From the NCBI RefSeq assembly GCF_002855555.1, contig NZ_PKRT01000001.1:1454001-1518000 (forward strand): DNA of 64,000 nt, given 5' to 3'. This DNA is from Novosphingobium sp. TH158 (GTDB taxonomy: Bacteria; Pseudomonadota; Alphaproteobacteria; Sphingomonadales; Sphingomonadaceae). A model generated the notes under the pieces. That model searched no databases, was not told the DNA's origin, and saw nothing but the letters and a program-made list of their open reading frames with translations. Positions 8,280-17,146 of the stretch are shown here, in pieces (the first letter of the stretch is position 1; each line of letters opens with the position of its first letter). The translations under genes and the position numbers were made by a program.

Positions 8280-9320
8280 GTGAAGCTGCTTGACCTTTTG
8301 CATCGCTGGGGCGGCGGCGTGCTAGGACTGATCCTGGCGGTGCTGGGCCTCAGCGGCGCCATCCTGGTTCACAAGGAAGAGTGGATCGGCTTGCCGCACG
8401 TTGGAGATGCCCGGGTGAGCGACCCGGCGCAGCTTGGCGAACTCGCCGACCGCCTGCTCGCCGGGGCGAACGGGGGCGAAAGCCTCGTCTTCGCCAGCGA
8501 CCGCTTCGGCCTGGTCCAGTTGCGCGAAGGTACCGGCGGGCTCTATGCCTCGCAAACGGGTGAAACCGTCGCCCGCTGGTCGAGTCAGTGGGAGCGGCCC
8601 GAACTGTGGCTGTTCGACCTGCACCACCACTTGCTCACCGGCGATGCAGGCGAAACGGTGATCGGTGTTGCCGGTCTTGCCGCGCTCGTCTTCATCGTCA
8701 CGGGTACGATCCTGTGGTGGCGTACGCGGCGCACTTACAGGTTCCGTCTCTGGCCGGCGCGGATGACGGGCCCCGCCATCCGCATCCATCACCGTGACCT
8801 TGGCATCATGGCCGCGCCCTTGCTATTCGTCGTCGCCCTGACCGGCACGATGATGATCTTCCGCCCGGTCGCCGGTGCGGTGCTGGCGCCGTTATCCTCC
8901 CCGGCGGCAATCGAGGCCGATCTCACGGCCCCGCGCTTCAAGGCCGGCCCTCTTGCTGCTGATCTGGACTGGCAGGCGATCATCATCGCCGCGCACCAAG
9001 CCTATCCCGATGCACAGCTTCGCATACTTGCCGTGCCTAAGAAATCCGGCGACCCGGTGACGATCCGCATGAAGCGCGCCGCCGAGTGGCTGCCGAACGG
9101 GCGCACCATGCTGTGGTTCGATCCGGCGAGCGGCGCCTTGCTCGACAGCCGGGATGCGCTGAAGATGCAACCAGGAACCCAGGCGTTCAACATGGCCTAC
9201 CCCATCCACGCCGGCAAGGTTGGCGGGCTGGCGTACCGCCTGTTGCTCACCGTGGTCGGGCTGGCCCTGGCGATCCTGGGGGCATTGTCGGTCTGGAGCT
9301 TCTGGTTTTGCAGACGTTAG
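8280..9320 (+). CDS. PepSY-associated TM protein (iron-uptake reductase-like)
   Basis: A 346-residue inner-membrane protein of the PepSY_TM family. Four hydrophobic segments can be seen: about residues 11-31 (GGVLGLILAVLGLSGAILVH), about 125-147, about 180-200 (MAAPLLFVVALTGTMMIF) and the C-terminal 320-343. Conserved histidines appear in LHHHLLTGDAGE and IHHRDLG. Relatives coupled to TonB receptors are proposed to reduce ferric siderophores at the inner membrane. I chose GTG 8280, four bases after the receptor stop, since the frame upstream lies inside the receptor; spacing implies translational coupling and shared Fur/Fnr control. Confidence 0.85.
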   Translation: MKLLDLLHRWGGGVLGLILAVLGLSGAILVHKEEWIGLPHVGDARVSDPAQLGELADRLLAGANGGESLVFASDRFGLVQLREGTGGLYASQTGETVARWSSQWERPELWLFDLHHHLLTGDAGETVIGVAGLAALVFIVTGTILWWRTRRTYRFRLWPARMTGPAIRIHHRDLGIMAAPLLFVVALTGTMMIFRPVAGAVLAPLSSPAAIEADLTAPRFKAGPLAADLDWQAIIIAAHQAYPDAQLRILAVPKKSGDPVTIRMKRAAEWLPNGRTMLWFDPASGALLDSRDALKMQPGTQAFNMAYPIHAGKVGGLAYRLLLTVVGLALAILGALSVWSFWFCRR

Positions 9321-9586
9321 AAGACTGCTCTCGCTGACATAGCGGTCGTGCAAGGCTCATTTCGGTGGCACCGAAACCGATCATACATTCACTTTGGCCC
9401 ATCCACTGATGAAAGACGGGGTTTGGGACAAAATTGCCATTCCTCGTCACTGTTCGAACGGCAATGTTGGCTAGAAGCCGACGTCAGATCGAAGCCCGTT
9501 ATGGCTATCCCGTGCGACGACCGGGAAAGTAACCTTGCAGGTTCGGAATAAGCAATTGCGTATCTGGTTTAATCCCGCGGGTCAGC

Positions 9587-10156
9587 TCAACGCCCAGATG
9601 TGTCGTCTTCCCCGTCCACGATCGCCTGGAGGCTCTGAGCCAGCCAGCGAAGCGAATGCTCAGGCATCGGTCCGGGATATAATCCCTGCATCTGAATGAC
9701 GAAGCCCGTGGTCAGCGCGAACAGATTCATCGCGCGTTCTTTCGCGAACGGGGGACCGAGCCAATCCGCCAACGGCAGGATCATTTGCTCACGTGACACG
9801 CGGCGAACAATGTCTCTGGCTTCAGGATCGGCAAGCGCGGTGACCAGCATTATGGTGATTTCGGTATTGCTTTGCTCGGAAATAAGCCGAGCCATTGCTT
9901 CGCCGAAATCCTCCTTCTTCCGGGTAAAGACGCTGTTCGTGCGCAGGACGTGGATCAAGGCCTCCTCAAACAGCGCGGCCTTGGTTCCGTAGTACCGGCT
10001 GACAAGCGACGGGGCGACAGCGGCCAGCTCACCGATTTCTCTGAGCCCTGCGTTTGCGTAGCCCGAGCGAGTGAAGACCTCTCCGGCGGCCGACAGGATC
10101 CGGGTTTTGGTCAACTCTAGATTGCGACGCTTTGGTGGGGGCTTCAGCTCCATCAC
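9587..10156 (-). CDS. TetR-family transcriptional regulator
   Basis: A 189-residue repressor-like protein. The N-terminal HTH (ILSAAGEVFTRSGYANAGLREIGELAAV, recognition helix around SLVSRYYGTKAALFEEAL) is typical of TetR; the C-terminal ligand domain is not assigned. It is divergent from the molybdopterin oxidoreductase gene, and the intergenic space holds a perfect 14-bp inverted repeat overlapping a TTGACA box, so it most likely represses that operon and itself, responding to the enzyme's substrate. The ligand is unknown. Confidence 0.9.
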   Translation of the reverse strand: MMELKPPPKRRNLELTKTRILSAAGEVFTRSGYANAGLREIGELAAVAPSLVSRYYGTKAALFEEALIHVLRTNSVFTRKKEDFGEAMARLISEQSNTEITIMLVTALADPEARDIVRRVSREQMILPLADWLGPPFAKERAMNLFALTTGFVIQMQGLYPGPMPEHSLRWLAQSLQAIVDGEDDTSGR

Positions 10157-10180
10157 CTTCGCCTATCAGAGCGTCTCGCA

Positions 10181-10223
10181 TTGACAAGCCCCGCTAAGTG
10201 GGCGATTGACCACTTAGCGGGGC
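10181..10223. promoter_or_regulatory. TetR operator overlapping promoter
   Basis: GCCCCGCTAAGTGG (10188-10201) and CCACTTAGCGGGGC (10210-10223) form a perfect 14-bp inverted repeat around 8 bases. A TTGACA hexamer sits at 10181-10186, so a bound dimer would cover the -10 region of the rightward promoter. It lies between divergent TetR and oxidoreductase genes and is the obvious operator. Confidence 0.75.
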
Positions 10224-10240
10224 GCGAGGAGAGAAGTGGC

Positions 10241-12271
10241 GTGTCACACACGGTCAGCAAAAAGACCTATTGCCGCATCTGCACCAATCAGTGCGGCATG
10301 GTCGTGGATATCGAGCAAGACCGCATCGTCAAAATAAGGGCAGACCGAGAGCACCCTCTTAGCAAGGGCTATTCCTGCCCCAAGGGACGCGCGATCGGCG
10401 GGATCCACCATCATCCCGACGCGATAACGCGCCCCATGATGCGCAAGAACGGGACGCTGGTCCCGGTCAGCTGGGACGAGGCGCTCGACGACATCGCCGC
10501 CAAGCTGCGCAAGCTGATCGGCGAGCACGGGCCCAACTCCATCGGCGTCTATTTCGGAAGCGGACTCGGCATGGACGCTTCGGGCTACCGGCTGGTCGAC
10601 ACGTTCTACAAGGCCTTGGGCGCCCCGCCGAAGTTCTCGCCGCTGACGATCGACGGAACCGCCAAGCTCCTCGTCGCTATGCTGGTTGGCGGCTTCCCGG
10701 GGCTCCATCCCAAGACCGACAACGCCGACTGCGACATGCTGGTCTACGTCGGCGTGAATCCCATGGTCAGCCATGGCCACAACACGGGCATGTTCAACCC
10801 GGCCGGTCCGATCCGCGCCATGGCGAAGCGCGGCGAGGTCTGGACGATCGACCCGATCGCCACCGAAACCGCAAAGTTCTCGACGCGCCATATCCAGCCC
10901 TATCCCGGCAAGGACTATGCGATCCTGGCCTGGCTCGCCCGCGAGATCATTGATGGCGGACCGATGACGCCGGCGCAGCCGATCCAGGGGCTGGACGAGC
11001 TGCGCGCCGCCCTCGACGGATTCGACCTGGCCACGGCCGCGCGGATCGCGGGCGTCCCGGAACAGGACCTGCTGGACTTGCTGGCCGCGGTGCGCAGGAA
11101 AGGCGGCGTCGTGGTCGAGACCGGCACCGGCGTGACCATGTCGAAGAGCGCCAACGTCACCCAGTGGCTGGCGTGGGTGCTGATGATCCTGACCGGCCGC
11201 ATGAACCGCAAGGGCGGAGCATGGTTCCACCCCGGCTTCATCACCCAGTACGACAGTTTCGAACTGCCGGTGCTCGACAACCCGTTCACGCCGGGAGCGC
11301 CGACGATGCCGGAGGTATCGGGGATCTTCGGCGACTGGCCCTGCGCGGCGCTGCCCGGAGAGATCGAGGCGGGCAACATCCGCGGCCTGATGAACTTCGG
11401 CGGCGCCATCCTTCGCTCGTTTCCCGACGCGAACGTGCTGGCCCCCAGGCTTGCCGAGCTCGAGCTTAACGTCACGCTGGAGATCATCGCCAACGAGACG
11501 ACCGCGCTTTCCACCCATGTCCTGCCGACCAAGGATCAGGTCGAACGGCCTGACATCGCGTTCTGGGATACGCTGAGTGGCAGCCTTTCGATGATGCACA
11601 CGCCGGCGTTGCTGGAACCACAAGGCGAGCGTCGCTCGGCCTGGTGGGTGATCGCCGAGATCATGCGGCGGCTCGATATGCCGCTGCCCGACTACGTGCC
11701 GCACAGCGATCTCGATGAAGGTGCCGACAATGCCATGCTCGCAGCATTGATGTCCGGCGCGCGCGCAGGATACGACGAGGTCGTGGCAAAGGGAGCCGTC
11801 ATCTTGCCCATGGATTTCCCGGGACAATGGGTGGACGATCATGTTGATCGTATGGGCGGCTGGAAGCTCGCCCCCCCGGCGCTGGTTGCCTTCTGGCAGG
11901 AGCTGAGGGCCGAGGACGAAGCTGCGCTCAGCCAACCACGCCCGCTATGCTTCATATCGAGGCGCCAGCGGCGGAAATTGAATGCCGCGCTCAGCTTCCT
12001 GGGCAGCCCGGCCGATATCATCCTGCATCCGTCCGATGCGCAGGCCAACGGCATTGTTCACGGTGAACCAGTGCGCGTCAGCACGACGCGAGGCGAGATC
12101 GTCCTGACCGCTAACGTCAGCGACACGATCCGACCGGGCGTCGCCTCGATCCCGCATGGCCACGAAACGGCCAACGTCAACCTGCTGACCAGCGTGGAGA
12201 ACGTCGACCGGATGACCGGGATGGTGCTTTACACCGGCATACCGATCAACGTGGCTCCGGCGAACGCCTGA
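10241..12271 (+). CDS. Molybdopterin-dependent oxidoreductase with N-terminal 4Fe-4S cluster
   Basis: A 676-residue cytoplasmic-looking enzyme (no Tat signal) of the Mo-bisMGD superfamily. Cys11, Cys14, Cys18 and Cys46 make the 4Fe-4S site; the Mo/cofactor domains follow (LVPVSWDEALDDIA near 90, VYFGSGLGMDASGY, GVNPMVSHGHNTGM near 190), and the C-terminal MGD-binding domain includes HPSDAQANGIVHGEPVRV. The Mo ligand position was not assigned. GTG 10241 was selected over an in-frame start at 10181 because AGGAG lies 9 bases upstream and the operator would otherwise be coding. It leads a two-gene operon with a DapB-like dehydrogenase and is probably repressed by the divergent TetR protein. Substrate unknown; a hydroxylase or dehydrogenase role is possible. 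Confidence 0.88.
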   Translation: MSHTVSKKTYCRICTNQCGMVVDIEQDRIVKIRADREHPLSKGYSCPKGRAIGGIHHHPDAITRPMMRKNGTLVPVSWDEALDDIAAKLRKLIGEHGPNSIGVYFGSGLGMDASGYRLVDTFYKALGAPPKFSPLTIDGTAKLLVAMLVGGFPGLHPKTDNADCDMLVYVGVNPMVSHGHNTGMFNPAGPIRAMAKRGEVWTIDPIATETAKFSTRHIQPYPGKDYAILAWLAREIIDGGPMTPAQPIQGLDELRAALDGFDLATAARIAGVPEQDLLDLLAAVRRKGGVVVETGTGVTMSKSANVTQWLAWVLMILTGRMNRKGGAWFHPGFITQYDSFELPVLDNPFTPGAPTMPEVSGIFGDWPCAALPGEIEAGNIRGLMNFGGAILRSFPDANVLAPRLAELELNVTLEIIANETTALSTHVLPTKDQVERPDIAFWDTLSGSLSMMHTPALLEPQGERRSAWWVIAEIMRRLDMPLPDYVPHSDLDEGADNAMLAALMSGARAGYDEVVAKGAVILPMDFPGQWVDDHVDRMGGWKLAPPALVAFWQELRAEDEAALSQPRPLCFISRRQRRKLNAALSFLGSPADIILHPSDAQANGIVHGEPVRVSTTRGEIVLTANVSDTIRPGVASIPHGHETANVNLLTSVENVDRMTGMVLYTGIPINVAPANA

Positions 12272-12309
12272 GCCTTTCCCATGAATTCCAGACCTTTTCG
12301 AGGCGAGAC

Positions 12310-13362
12310 ATGAAGCCTTATCGCGTGATTCAATGGGCCACCGGCGCCGTGGGCAAGGTGGCCATCCGTCACTTTGCCGAAAACCCGACTTTCGAACTGG
12401 TCGGCGTCTGGGTGTCGAGCGATGCAAAGGCCGGCAAGGACGCCGGCGAAATCGCTGGCATCGCGCCGCTGGGCGTCGCCGCCACGACCGACATCGACGC
12501 GCTGGTGGCAATGGATGCGGATTGCGTCCACTTCACGCCGGCTCTCCAGGATATCGACCTGATCTGCCGCCTTCTGCGATCAGGGAAAGACGTCGTATCG
12601 CCGATCGGACCGTACTATCGCACAGAGCGTTTCCGTGCAGACTGGGAAGCCATCGAGGCGGCTTGTCAGGATGGCGGAACCTCCTTTCACGGGTGCGGCA
12701 TACACCCCGGCTTTGCTGGCGACCTCCTGCCCCTGACACTCACCCGCATCATGGAAAGGATAGACCACATTCACGTGTACGAGGTGGTCGATCATCTCGA
12801 GAATCCGTCCAACTACATTCCCTTCATGGGCTTCGGACGCGAGTGCGAGGAACTGCTGGCCAATCCCAGCCGCTCCGCCGACGCGCCCCTGTTCTTCGCC
12901 CAGTCGATGGCGCTGGTGCTCGAGAGCCTGGGCTGCTCGATCGACGATCTCACCACCTCGCTCGAGGTGGCGGCAGCGACGCAGGACATCGAATATCCGG
13001 GCGGCGTGGTGAAGCAGGGCACCGTTGCCGGGCAGCACTATGAATGGACTGCAAACGTCCAAGGCGTTGCCAGAATGACCTACCACTGCTTTTGGGTGAT
13101 GGGGCACGAGCACCTCGAGCCGAAATGGGATTCCGGTCCGAGCGGGTATCGTGTGCGGTTCGAAGGCAATCCACCGATGGAAATTGCTCTGGGCCGACCG
13201 AGAAACGGGCAAGGCGCAAGGGGCTCCAACGGTATGCCCTGGACTGCGATGGCAGGCGTGAACGCCATCCCGGCGGTATGCGATCATGCTCCAGGATTCA
13301 CAACACACTTGGATCTCGGCGTGTTCGGTCCGCGTGGCCTCATACGGAGCCGGGCAGGTTAA
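12310..13362 (+). CDS. DapB-like NAD(P)-binding dehydrogenase
   Basis: A 350-residue protein with an N-terminal Rossmann motif (WATGAVGKVAIRHF, residues about 9-22), a loop DADCVHFTPALQDIDLICRLL and the segment HGCGIHPGFAGDLLPL near 135. The family is often labelled dihydrodipicolinate reductase-like or 2,4-diaminopentanoate dehydrogenase-like, but the length and divergence argue against lysine synthesis. It lies 38 bases after the molybdopterin oxidoreductase, so the two probably act in sequence, oxidising or reducing one intermediate. Function is not established. Confidence 0.75.
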   Translation: MKPYRVIQWATGAVGKVAIRHFAENPTFELVGVWVSSDAKAGKDAGEIAGIAPLGVAATTDIDALVAMDADCVHFTPALQDIDLICRLLRSGKDVVSPIGPYYRTERFRADWEAIEAACQDGGTSFHGCGIHPGFAGDLLPLTLTRIMERIDHIHVYEVVDHLENPSNYIPFMGFGRECEELLANPSRSADAPLFFAQSMALVLESLGCSIDDLTTSLEVAAATQDIEYPGGVVKQGTVAGQHYEWTANVQGVARMTYHCFWVMGHEHLEPKWDSGPSGYRVRFEGNPPMEIALGRPRNGQGARGSNGMPWTAMAGVNAIPAVCDHAPGFTTHLDLGVFGPRGLIRSRAG

Positions 13363-13547
13363 GAAAGGGCAAAAGCGCGGTTTGCCAGGTTCCGTTGTTC
13401 CGGCTGACCTTGGCGCACCCACCCGCTAACCGGAAGTCGCCCCGGATATCAGATCACCCACCGGCTCTGGGCGACACCCGCCGGTCTTGGCCCGTTTGCT
13501 TTGGGACTTCGATGCCGTTCCCAAGTCTCCCGTCGTAAGGCTGGGTT

Positions 13548-13579
13548 TCCCCTTTGGGAGCCGGTATCCGAGACGACAC
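13548..13579. repeat. Dispersed module, copy 2
   Basis: This matches the module at 5759-5790 with single-base substitutions. The surrounding gap, 13363-13682, has TCCC words at 13519, 13528 and 13548 but no gene I can support. Confidence 0.5.
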
Positions 13580-13682
13580 GGCCAATCGCCGCGACCCTTC
13601 GGAACGGCAGATCCTGAGAAATCCCGACATCATCGCAACCGTGCGGTGGCATGTGATCGTAGACCTGCTAGGCAGGGGTTGC

Positions 13683-14003
13683 ATGACCAACATCCACAAG
13701 CTTTCCGGTATCGTCGACGTCGACGGGGTTCAATATGAGTGGGAGCTGCGGAGCGAGCCGCGCTGGAGCGAGTTCGAAGGCTGGAAAGGCATGGCAGTCA
13801 GCTTGCTGCGCAAAAGCACCCAGCGCGGCGCCTTGCTGGAATTCCCCGCGCCAAAACGCCTGATGAAAGGCTTGCCGCGAAGCCGCCTCCAGATCAGCGA
13901 CGCCGTTGTGATCAGGGGCATTCAGGCAGCGCTGAACGCCGGCTGGGAACCGGCTTCAAGGGGCAAGCCGATGGTTTTCGTAGTCGATGCCGATGGCAAC
14001 TAG
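13683..14003 (+). CDS. Small conserved-looking protein of unknown function
   Basis: A 106-residue soluble protein beginning MTNIHKLSGIVDVDGVQYEW. No signal peptide, membrane helix or catalytic motif is evident. Two beta-rich stretches (IVDVDGVQYEWELRSEP and GMAVSLLRKSTQRGALLEF) are followed by basic residues and a helix (VVIRGIQAALNAGWEP), which could suit nucleic-acid or protein binding. ATG 13683 follows an AGGGG 5 bases upstream. It converges on rlmJ. I do not recognise the family; the codon use looks native and the start is plausible, so I think it is real. Confidence 0.65.
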   Translation: MTNIHKLSGIVDVDGVQYEWELRSEPRWSEFEGWKGMAVSLLRKSTQRGALLEFPAPKRLMKGLPRSRLQISDAVVIRGIQAALNAGWEPASRGKPMVFVVDADGN

Positions 14004-14038
14004 CCCTCGTCCAGATCGCCGCCACGGCAGGGGCTAAT

Positions 14039-14869
14039 TCATTCGCCTAACCACTGACTTGCGATCTCGCCCTCATGGCCTTCGGGGGCCAGCGCGGCGC
14101 GCAGGGCTTCCAGGAGCGGCGGCAAGGCCTGGGTGAAGGCGTAGGGCGGATTGACGATGAACAGGCCGGCGCCGTTGTATATTCCGGGCTGATCTTCGTC
14201 GTAGAGCCAGTGCTCGATGCTCAGAAATTTCGGGATGCCGAGAGCGCGAAGCTTGTGTTTCCACTGCGCGTGCGTGGGTCGCTCCTTCAGCGGAAACCAG
14301 ATTACCGTCACGCCATGCGCCCACTTGCGATAGGCCGCAGCGAGCGTGGCGGTGATGCGGGCGCGCTCGTCCTGCTGCTCATACGGCGGGTCGACCACCA
14401 CGACGCCGCGAGGCGTCCGGGGCGGGACCATCGCCAACCAGAGCTCATAGGCATCACGCTGATGCACCGCAGCGGACGTGTCGCGCATCGCGGCGCGCAG
14501 GGCGCGGGCGTCTTCAGGGTGCTTTTCGTTGAGGATCAGGACATCCTGCGGACGCAGAAGCTGGGCCAGGAATCGCGGCGAGCCGGGGTAGAACTTCGGC
14601 TCGGCGCCGGCATTCACCGCCTGCACGGCAGCGCGGTAATCGCTGAGCAAGGGGTTGGGCTCGGCAAGCGCCTGCAGCACGCCCTGCGCAGCCTCGCCGG
14701 TACGCTGGGCTTCAGCGCCACCAAGGTCGTACAGCCCGCAGCCAGCATGGGTGTCGATCAGGGTCAGGGGGCCTTGTTTGATCTGCAGCGCCTTCACAAG
14801 AGCGATCAACAGACTGTGCTTCACGACATCGGCGCTGTTGCCGGCATGAAAGGAATGTCGATAATTCAT
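14039..14869 (-). CDS. rlmJ: 23S rRNA (adenine(2030)-N6)-methyltransferase
   Basis: The 276-residue enzyme methylates A2030 of 23S rRNA using S-adenosylmethionine. The family's conserved N-terminus MNYRHSFHAGNSADVVKH fixes the start at 14869, even though the frame stays open far upstream and the Shine-Dalgarno is weak. DTHAGCGLYDL near 50 is the SAM site and VVVDPPYEQQDE near 170 is the N6-adenine methylase DPPY motif. Length agrees with E. coli RlmJ (280). It is a housekeeping gene, which suggests this part of the window is chromosome backbone. Confidence 0.95.
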   Translation of the reverse strand: MNYRHSFHAGNSADVVKHSLLIALVKALQIKQGPLTLIDTHAGCGLYDLGGAEAQRTGEAAQGVLQALAEPNPLLSDYRAAVQAVNAGAEPKFYPGSPRFLAQLLRPQDVLILNEKHPEDARALRAAMRDTSAAVHQRDAYELWLAMVPPRTPRGVVVVDPPYEQQDERARITATLAAAYRKWAHGVTVIWFPLKERPTHAQWKHKLRALGIPKFLSIEHWLYDEDQPGIYNGAGLFIVNPPYAFTQALPPLLEALRAALAPEGHEGEIASQWLGE

Positions 14870-15213
14870 TGCGATCCAAAATCCCGACGATCTGCCTTTG
14901 CCCGAACCTTCAGGCGCAAAAGCTGCGCGCGTGGCCGTCGAAGCACCCAATCCGGCGCCCGTATACCCTGGGGCGGAAACCTTCAAAGCACTTCTGTGCC
15001 AGGCGCGATGCTCGCGCTGCCGGCGAACTCCGAAAGCACCTCTGCTTAGGAGCGGACGAGCGCCGCGCCGGTCAACGATCGCCTTGCCGGCAGCGTCGGC
15101 TACCGCACCCTGCTCGCAACGACCGGGTCTTTTCACGATCGTATTGTGCCTGAAGCGCTTGGGCATCGCGCAGGAGCCACAGCCGGTCACGCAATGCTTG
15201 ACGCAGTTCGATC

Positions 15214-15247
15214 CCGCTGGCTCAGCTGCCCCGCTGGCTCAGCTGCC
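15214..15247. repeat. Perfect 17-bp tandem duplication
   Basis: CCGCTGGCTCAGCTGCC is repeated head to tail (15214-15230, 15231-15247), just beyond the 3' end of the MaoC-like gene. The rest of the 14870-15258 gap shows no gene or clear terminator; it probably holds the rlmJ promoter. The duplication is likely replication slippage. Confidence 0.75.
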
Positions 15248-15258
15248 GCACGCTCTTC

Positions 15259-16422
15259 TCATTTGCGTTTCGGCAGGTGGACCGTGGCAGTGCCGGTGCA
15301 CATGGCGGTCCCCTTCTGGTTCGTCATCCTGTGCTTCAGCTCCACCAGCGCACGACCATCGGCATCGATCGACTTGCCGGTCACCTCTGCGGTCTGGATG
15401 GTCACATCCCCGGTCAGGGCCGGCCCCCGGTAGTTTGCAACCGAATGGACAAGCCGTCCGTGTTCACCGGCCCAACCCGCAACATAGTCGATCACCCAGG
15501 CACCCATCGATGCGCCGTAACCATAGGCCCGCGGCATGCCGATGCGGCGGGCATATTTGGGGAAGAGATGCCCGCGCGAAGGACCGTAATAGGCGCCGTC
15601 CGTCAGCGTCGGATTGATCTTGAGCATGTCTGGATCGTGTTCGTATCCTGCCATGTCGCCAACGAAGCCGAGCCCGGCCATGTCCAGCTTGCGCACGTTC
15701 ATCGTGCCCCAGATGGATACGATGAAAGAGCGCCATTCCGTCGTGAAGCTGGCGACCGAATGCGGCCCGAAAACGCGCTCGGGAAGCACAGCGCCAACCT
15801 CCACGTCGTCCCACCAGCGCTCACCGTGGCCCAGGTCATGCAGTTCCTGCACCCAGGCAAACTTGCGCTCTTCAAGCGCAGCCAGCTCTTCATCCGACCA
15901 GTCCGGCTCTTCGAACTCGTCCGCATTGACACTTTGCGTACCGGCTTCAGCGAGATAACGGATCCCGGTAGAACGCTGCTTGGCGATCAGCTCGCCGTTC
16001 TGGTTGCGATAGAAGTTGTCGCCGCGCTGGAAGCAGGTCGGCCCCAGGCTGGTTTCCTTGACCGTGTAATCGAAGGGGATGCGTTCGTTGGCGATGAAAT
16101 CCCCCGACACCACCGGGACATTCTCGAACCACCATTCGTCCCCGCCGAACAGCAGGTGCGAATTGGGGATATGGCCCGCGCAGGCGGGGGTGGCGCCGTT
16201 GCTGTCGTCAGCGGCGACCGGGAAGCTCTGCGGCGCAACGATCCGGCCCCACTTGCTGGCTGCGGCATAGTCCGGATCGAAATGCAGCAGGTTGGCATAG
16301 TGCATGCCGTGCACCCAGCGGCGGATGTCATTGTTGGAAATCGGCTCGCGCAAGGATGACGAGGCGAGAACCTTGCCGATCTGGCGTTCCACATCGGAGC
16401 AGTCGAGAATACGATTTGTCAT
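15259..16422 (-). CDS. MaoC-like acyl dehydratase / thioester enzyme
   Basis: A 387-residue protein with two hot-dog-like halves: an N-terminal FAS1-type dehydratase region (about 1-180, with IRRWVHGMHYANLLHFDPDYAAASK) and a C-terminal MaoC-like region (about 230-385, ending in HLPKRK). Such proteins hydrate or dehydrate acyl-CoAs. ATG 16422 was chosen because the hot-dog fold begins there; upstream in-frame codons run into the CMD gene. It is the last gene of the leftward operon started by the TauD dioxygenase at 19925 and would act on a CoA-thioester intermediate. Substrate unknown. Confidence 0.8.
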   Translation of the reverse strand: MTNRILDCSDVERQIGKVLASSSLREPISNNDIRRWVHGMHYANLLHFDPDYAAASKWGRIVAPQSFPVAADDSNGATPACAGHIPNSHLLFGGDEWWFENVPVVSGDFIANERIPFDYTVKETSLGPTCFQRGDNFYRNQNGELIAKQRSTGIRYLAEAGTQSVNADEFEEPDWSDEELAALEERKFAWVQELHDLGHGERWWDDVEVGAVLPERVFGPHSVASFTTEWRSFIVSIWGTMNVRKLDMAGLGFVGDMAGYEHDPDMLKINPTLTDGAYYGPSRGHLFPKYARRIGMPRAYGYGASMGAWVIDYVAGWAGEHGRLVHSVANYRGPALTGDVTIQTAEVTGKSIDADGRALVELKHRMTNQKGTAMCTGTATVHLPKRK

Positions 16423-16453
16423 TTTCAGGAATCCGTGGTGCGGAGTGGCGAGG

Positions 16454-17059
16454 TTATTCGGCCGCGTCGTCGAATGACACGGGCCAGCCCTTGGCTTCAG
16501 CTCCGGCAAGGAAGGGCGGTTCAAGCTCGACACCGACCGAATTGAGCAGGGTTGCGACATTCAGGAAGCAGCCGATCAGCATGATCAGTTCGATGATCTG
16601 CTTGTCGCTGAAGTGTCGGCGCAGCACGTCCCAGGCGTGGTCCGACAATTTGCCGCCGGTGCATATGTCATCGGTCGCAAGGATTACGGCCCGGTCTTCC
16701 GGGGGGAAGATTTCGTCGATGCCGTTCCTGGCAAGCGCAGCGAAATGTTCGTTGGTAAGCCCCGCACCGGCACCGCCGTAAAGGTGGTGCACCCATTCGT
16801 ACTGGCAGCGGCGGTGCCATGACAGGCGCAGGATCGCGATTTCCCGCGCGCGGGCGGAGAGCACGAAACCCTTCACGGCGGCCAGGTTGAAGTGGAGGAA
16901 CGGCACCGAGATTTCCGGATGATGCGCCATCATCAGGAGCGAGTTGAAATCCGACCCCTTGAATGGCGATCCCGGCTGCTCGAGGATCGGAAAAATCGCC
17001 TCGACCGCCGGCGTCCACTCGGACTGCGGCAAGGCCGCGATCTTGGGCCCCTTCCCCAT
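16454..17059 (-). CDS. Carboxymuconolactone decarboxylase (CMD)-family protein
   Basis: A 201-residue AhpD/CMD-fold protein. The helical core contains the active-site region ILRLSWHRRCQYEWVHHLYGGAGAGL (the landmark is CQYEWVHH around residue 85) and the later helix IIELIMLIGCFLNVATLLNSVG. CMD proteins include true decarboxylases and peroxidase-like antioxidants; here the catabolic operon favours a ring-cleavage or lactone-related step, but the motif does not decide. GAGGT lies about 5 bases before ATG 17059. It sits between the amidohydrolase and MaoC-like genes of one operon. Confidence 0.82.
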   Translation of the reverse strand: MGKGPKIAALPQSEWTPAVEAIFPILEQPGSPFKGSDFNSLLMMAHHPEISVPFLHFNLAAVKGFVLSARAREIAILRLSWHRRCQYEWVHHLYGGAGAGLTNEHFAALARNGIDEIFPPEDRAVILATDDICTGGKLSDHAWDVLRRHFSDKQIIELIMLIGCFLNVATLLNSVGVELEPPFLAGAEAKGWPVSFDDAAE

Positions 17060-17146
17060 GGATTACCTCATTTATCTGCGGATTGAAGATGCGAGCCCCG
17101 GCCGGAGGGGAAGCCCACCCGGCCGGGAAGCAGTAAAAGTGCGGGA

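Noticed and set aside
9321-9586. Possible tRNA or small gene after the PepSY gene
   Set aside because: No cloverleaf, T-loop consensus or coding frame was found.
10244-11935. 563-codon minus-strand frame inside the molybdopterin oxidoreductase
   Set aside because: The plus-strand protein has the complete Cys motif and cofactor domains; the antisense product has no family features.
14870-15258. Upstream extension of RlmJ and plus-strand frames in this gap
   Set aside because: The conserved RlmJ N-terminus begins at 14869 and no other frame has a start signal or domain.
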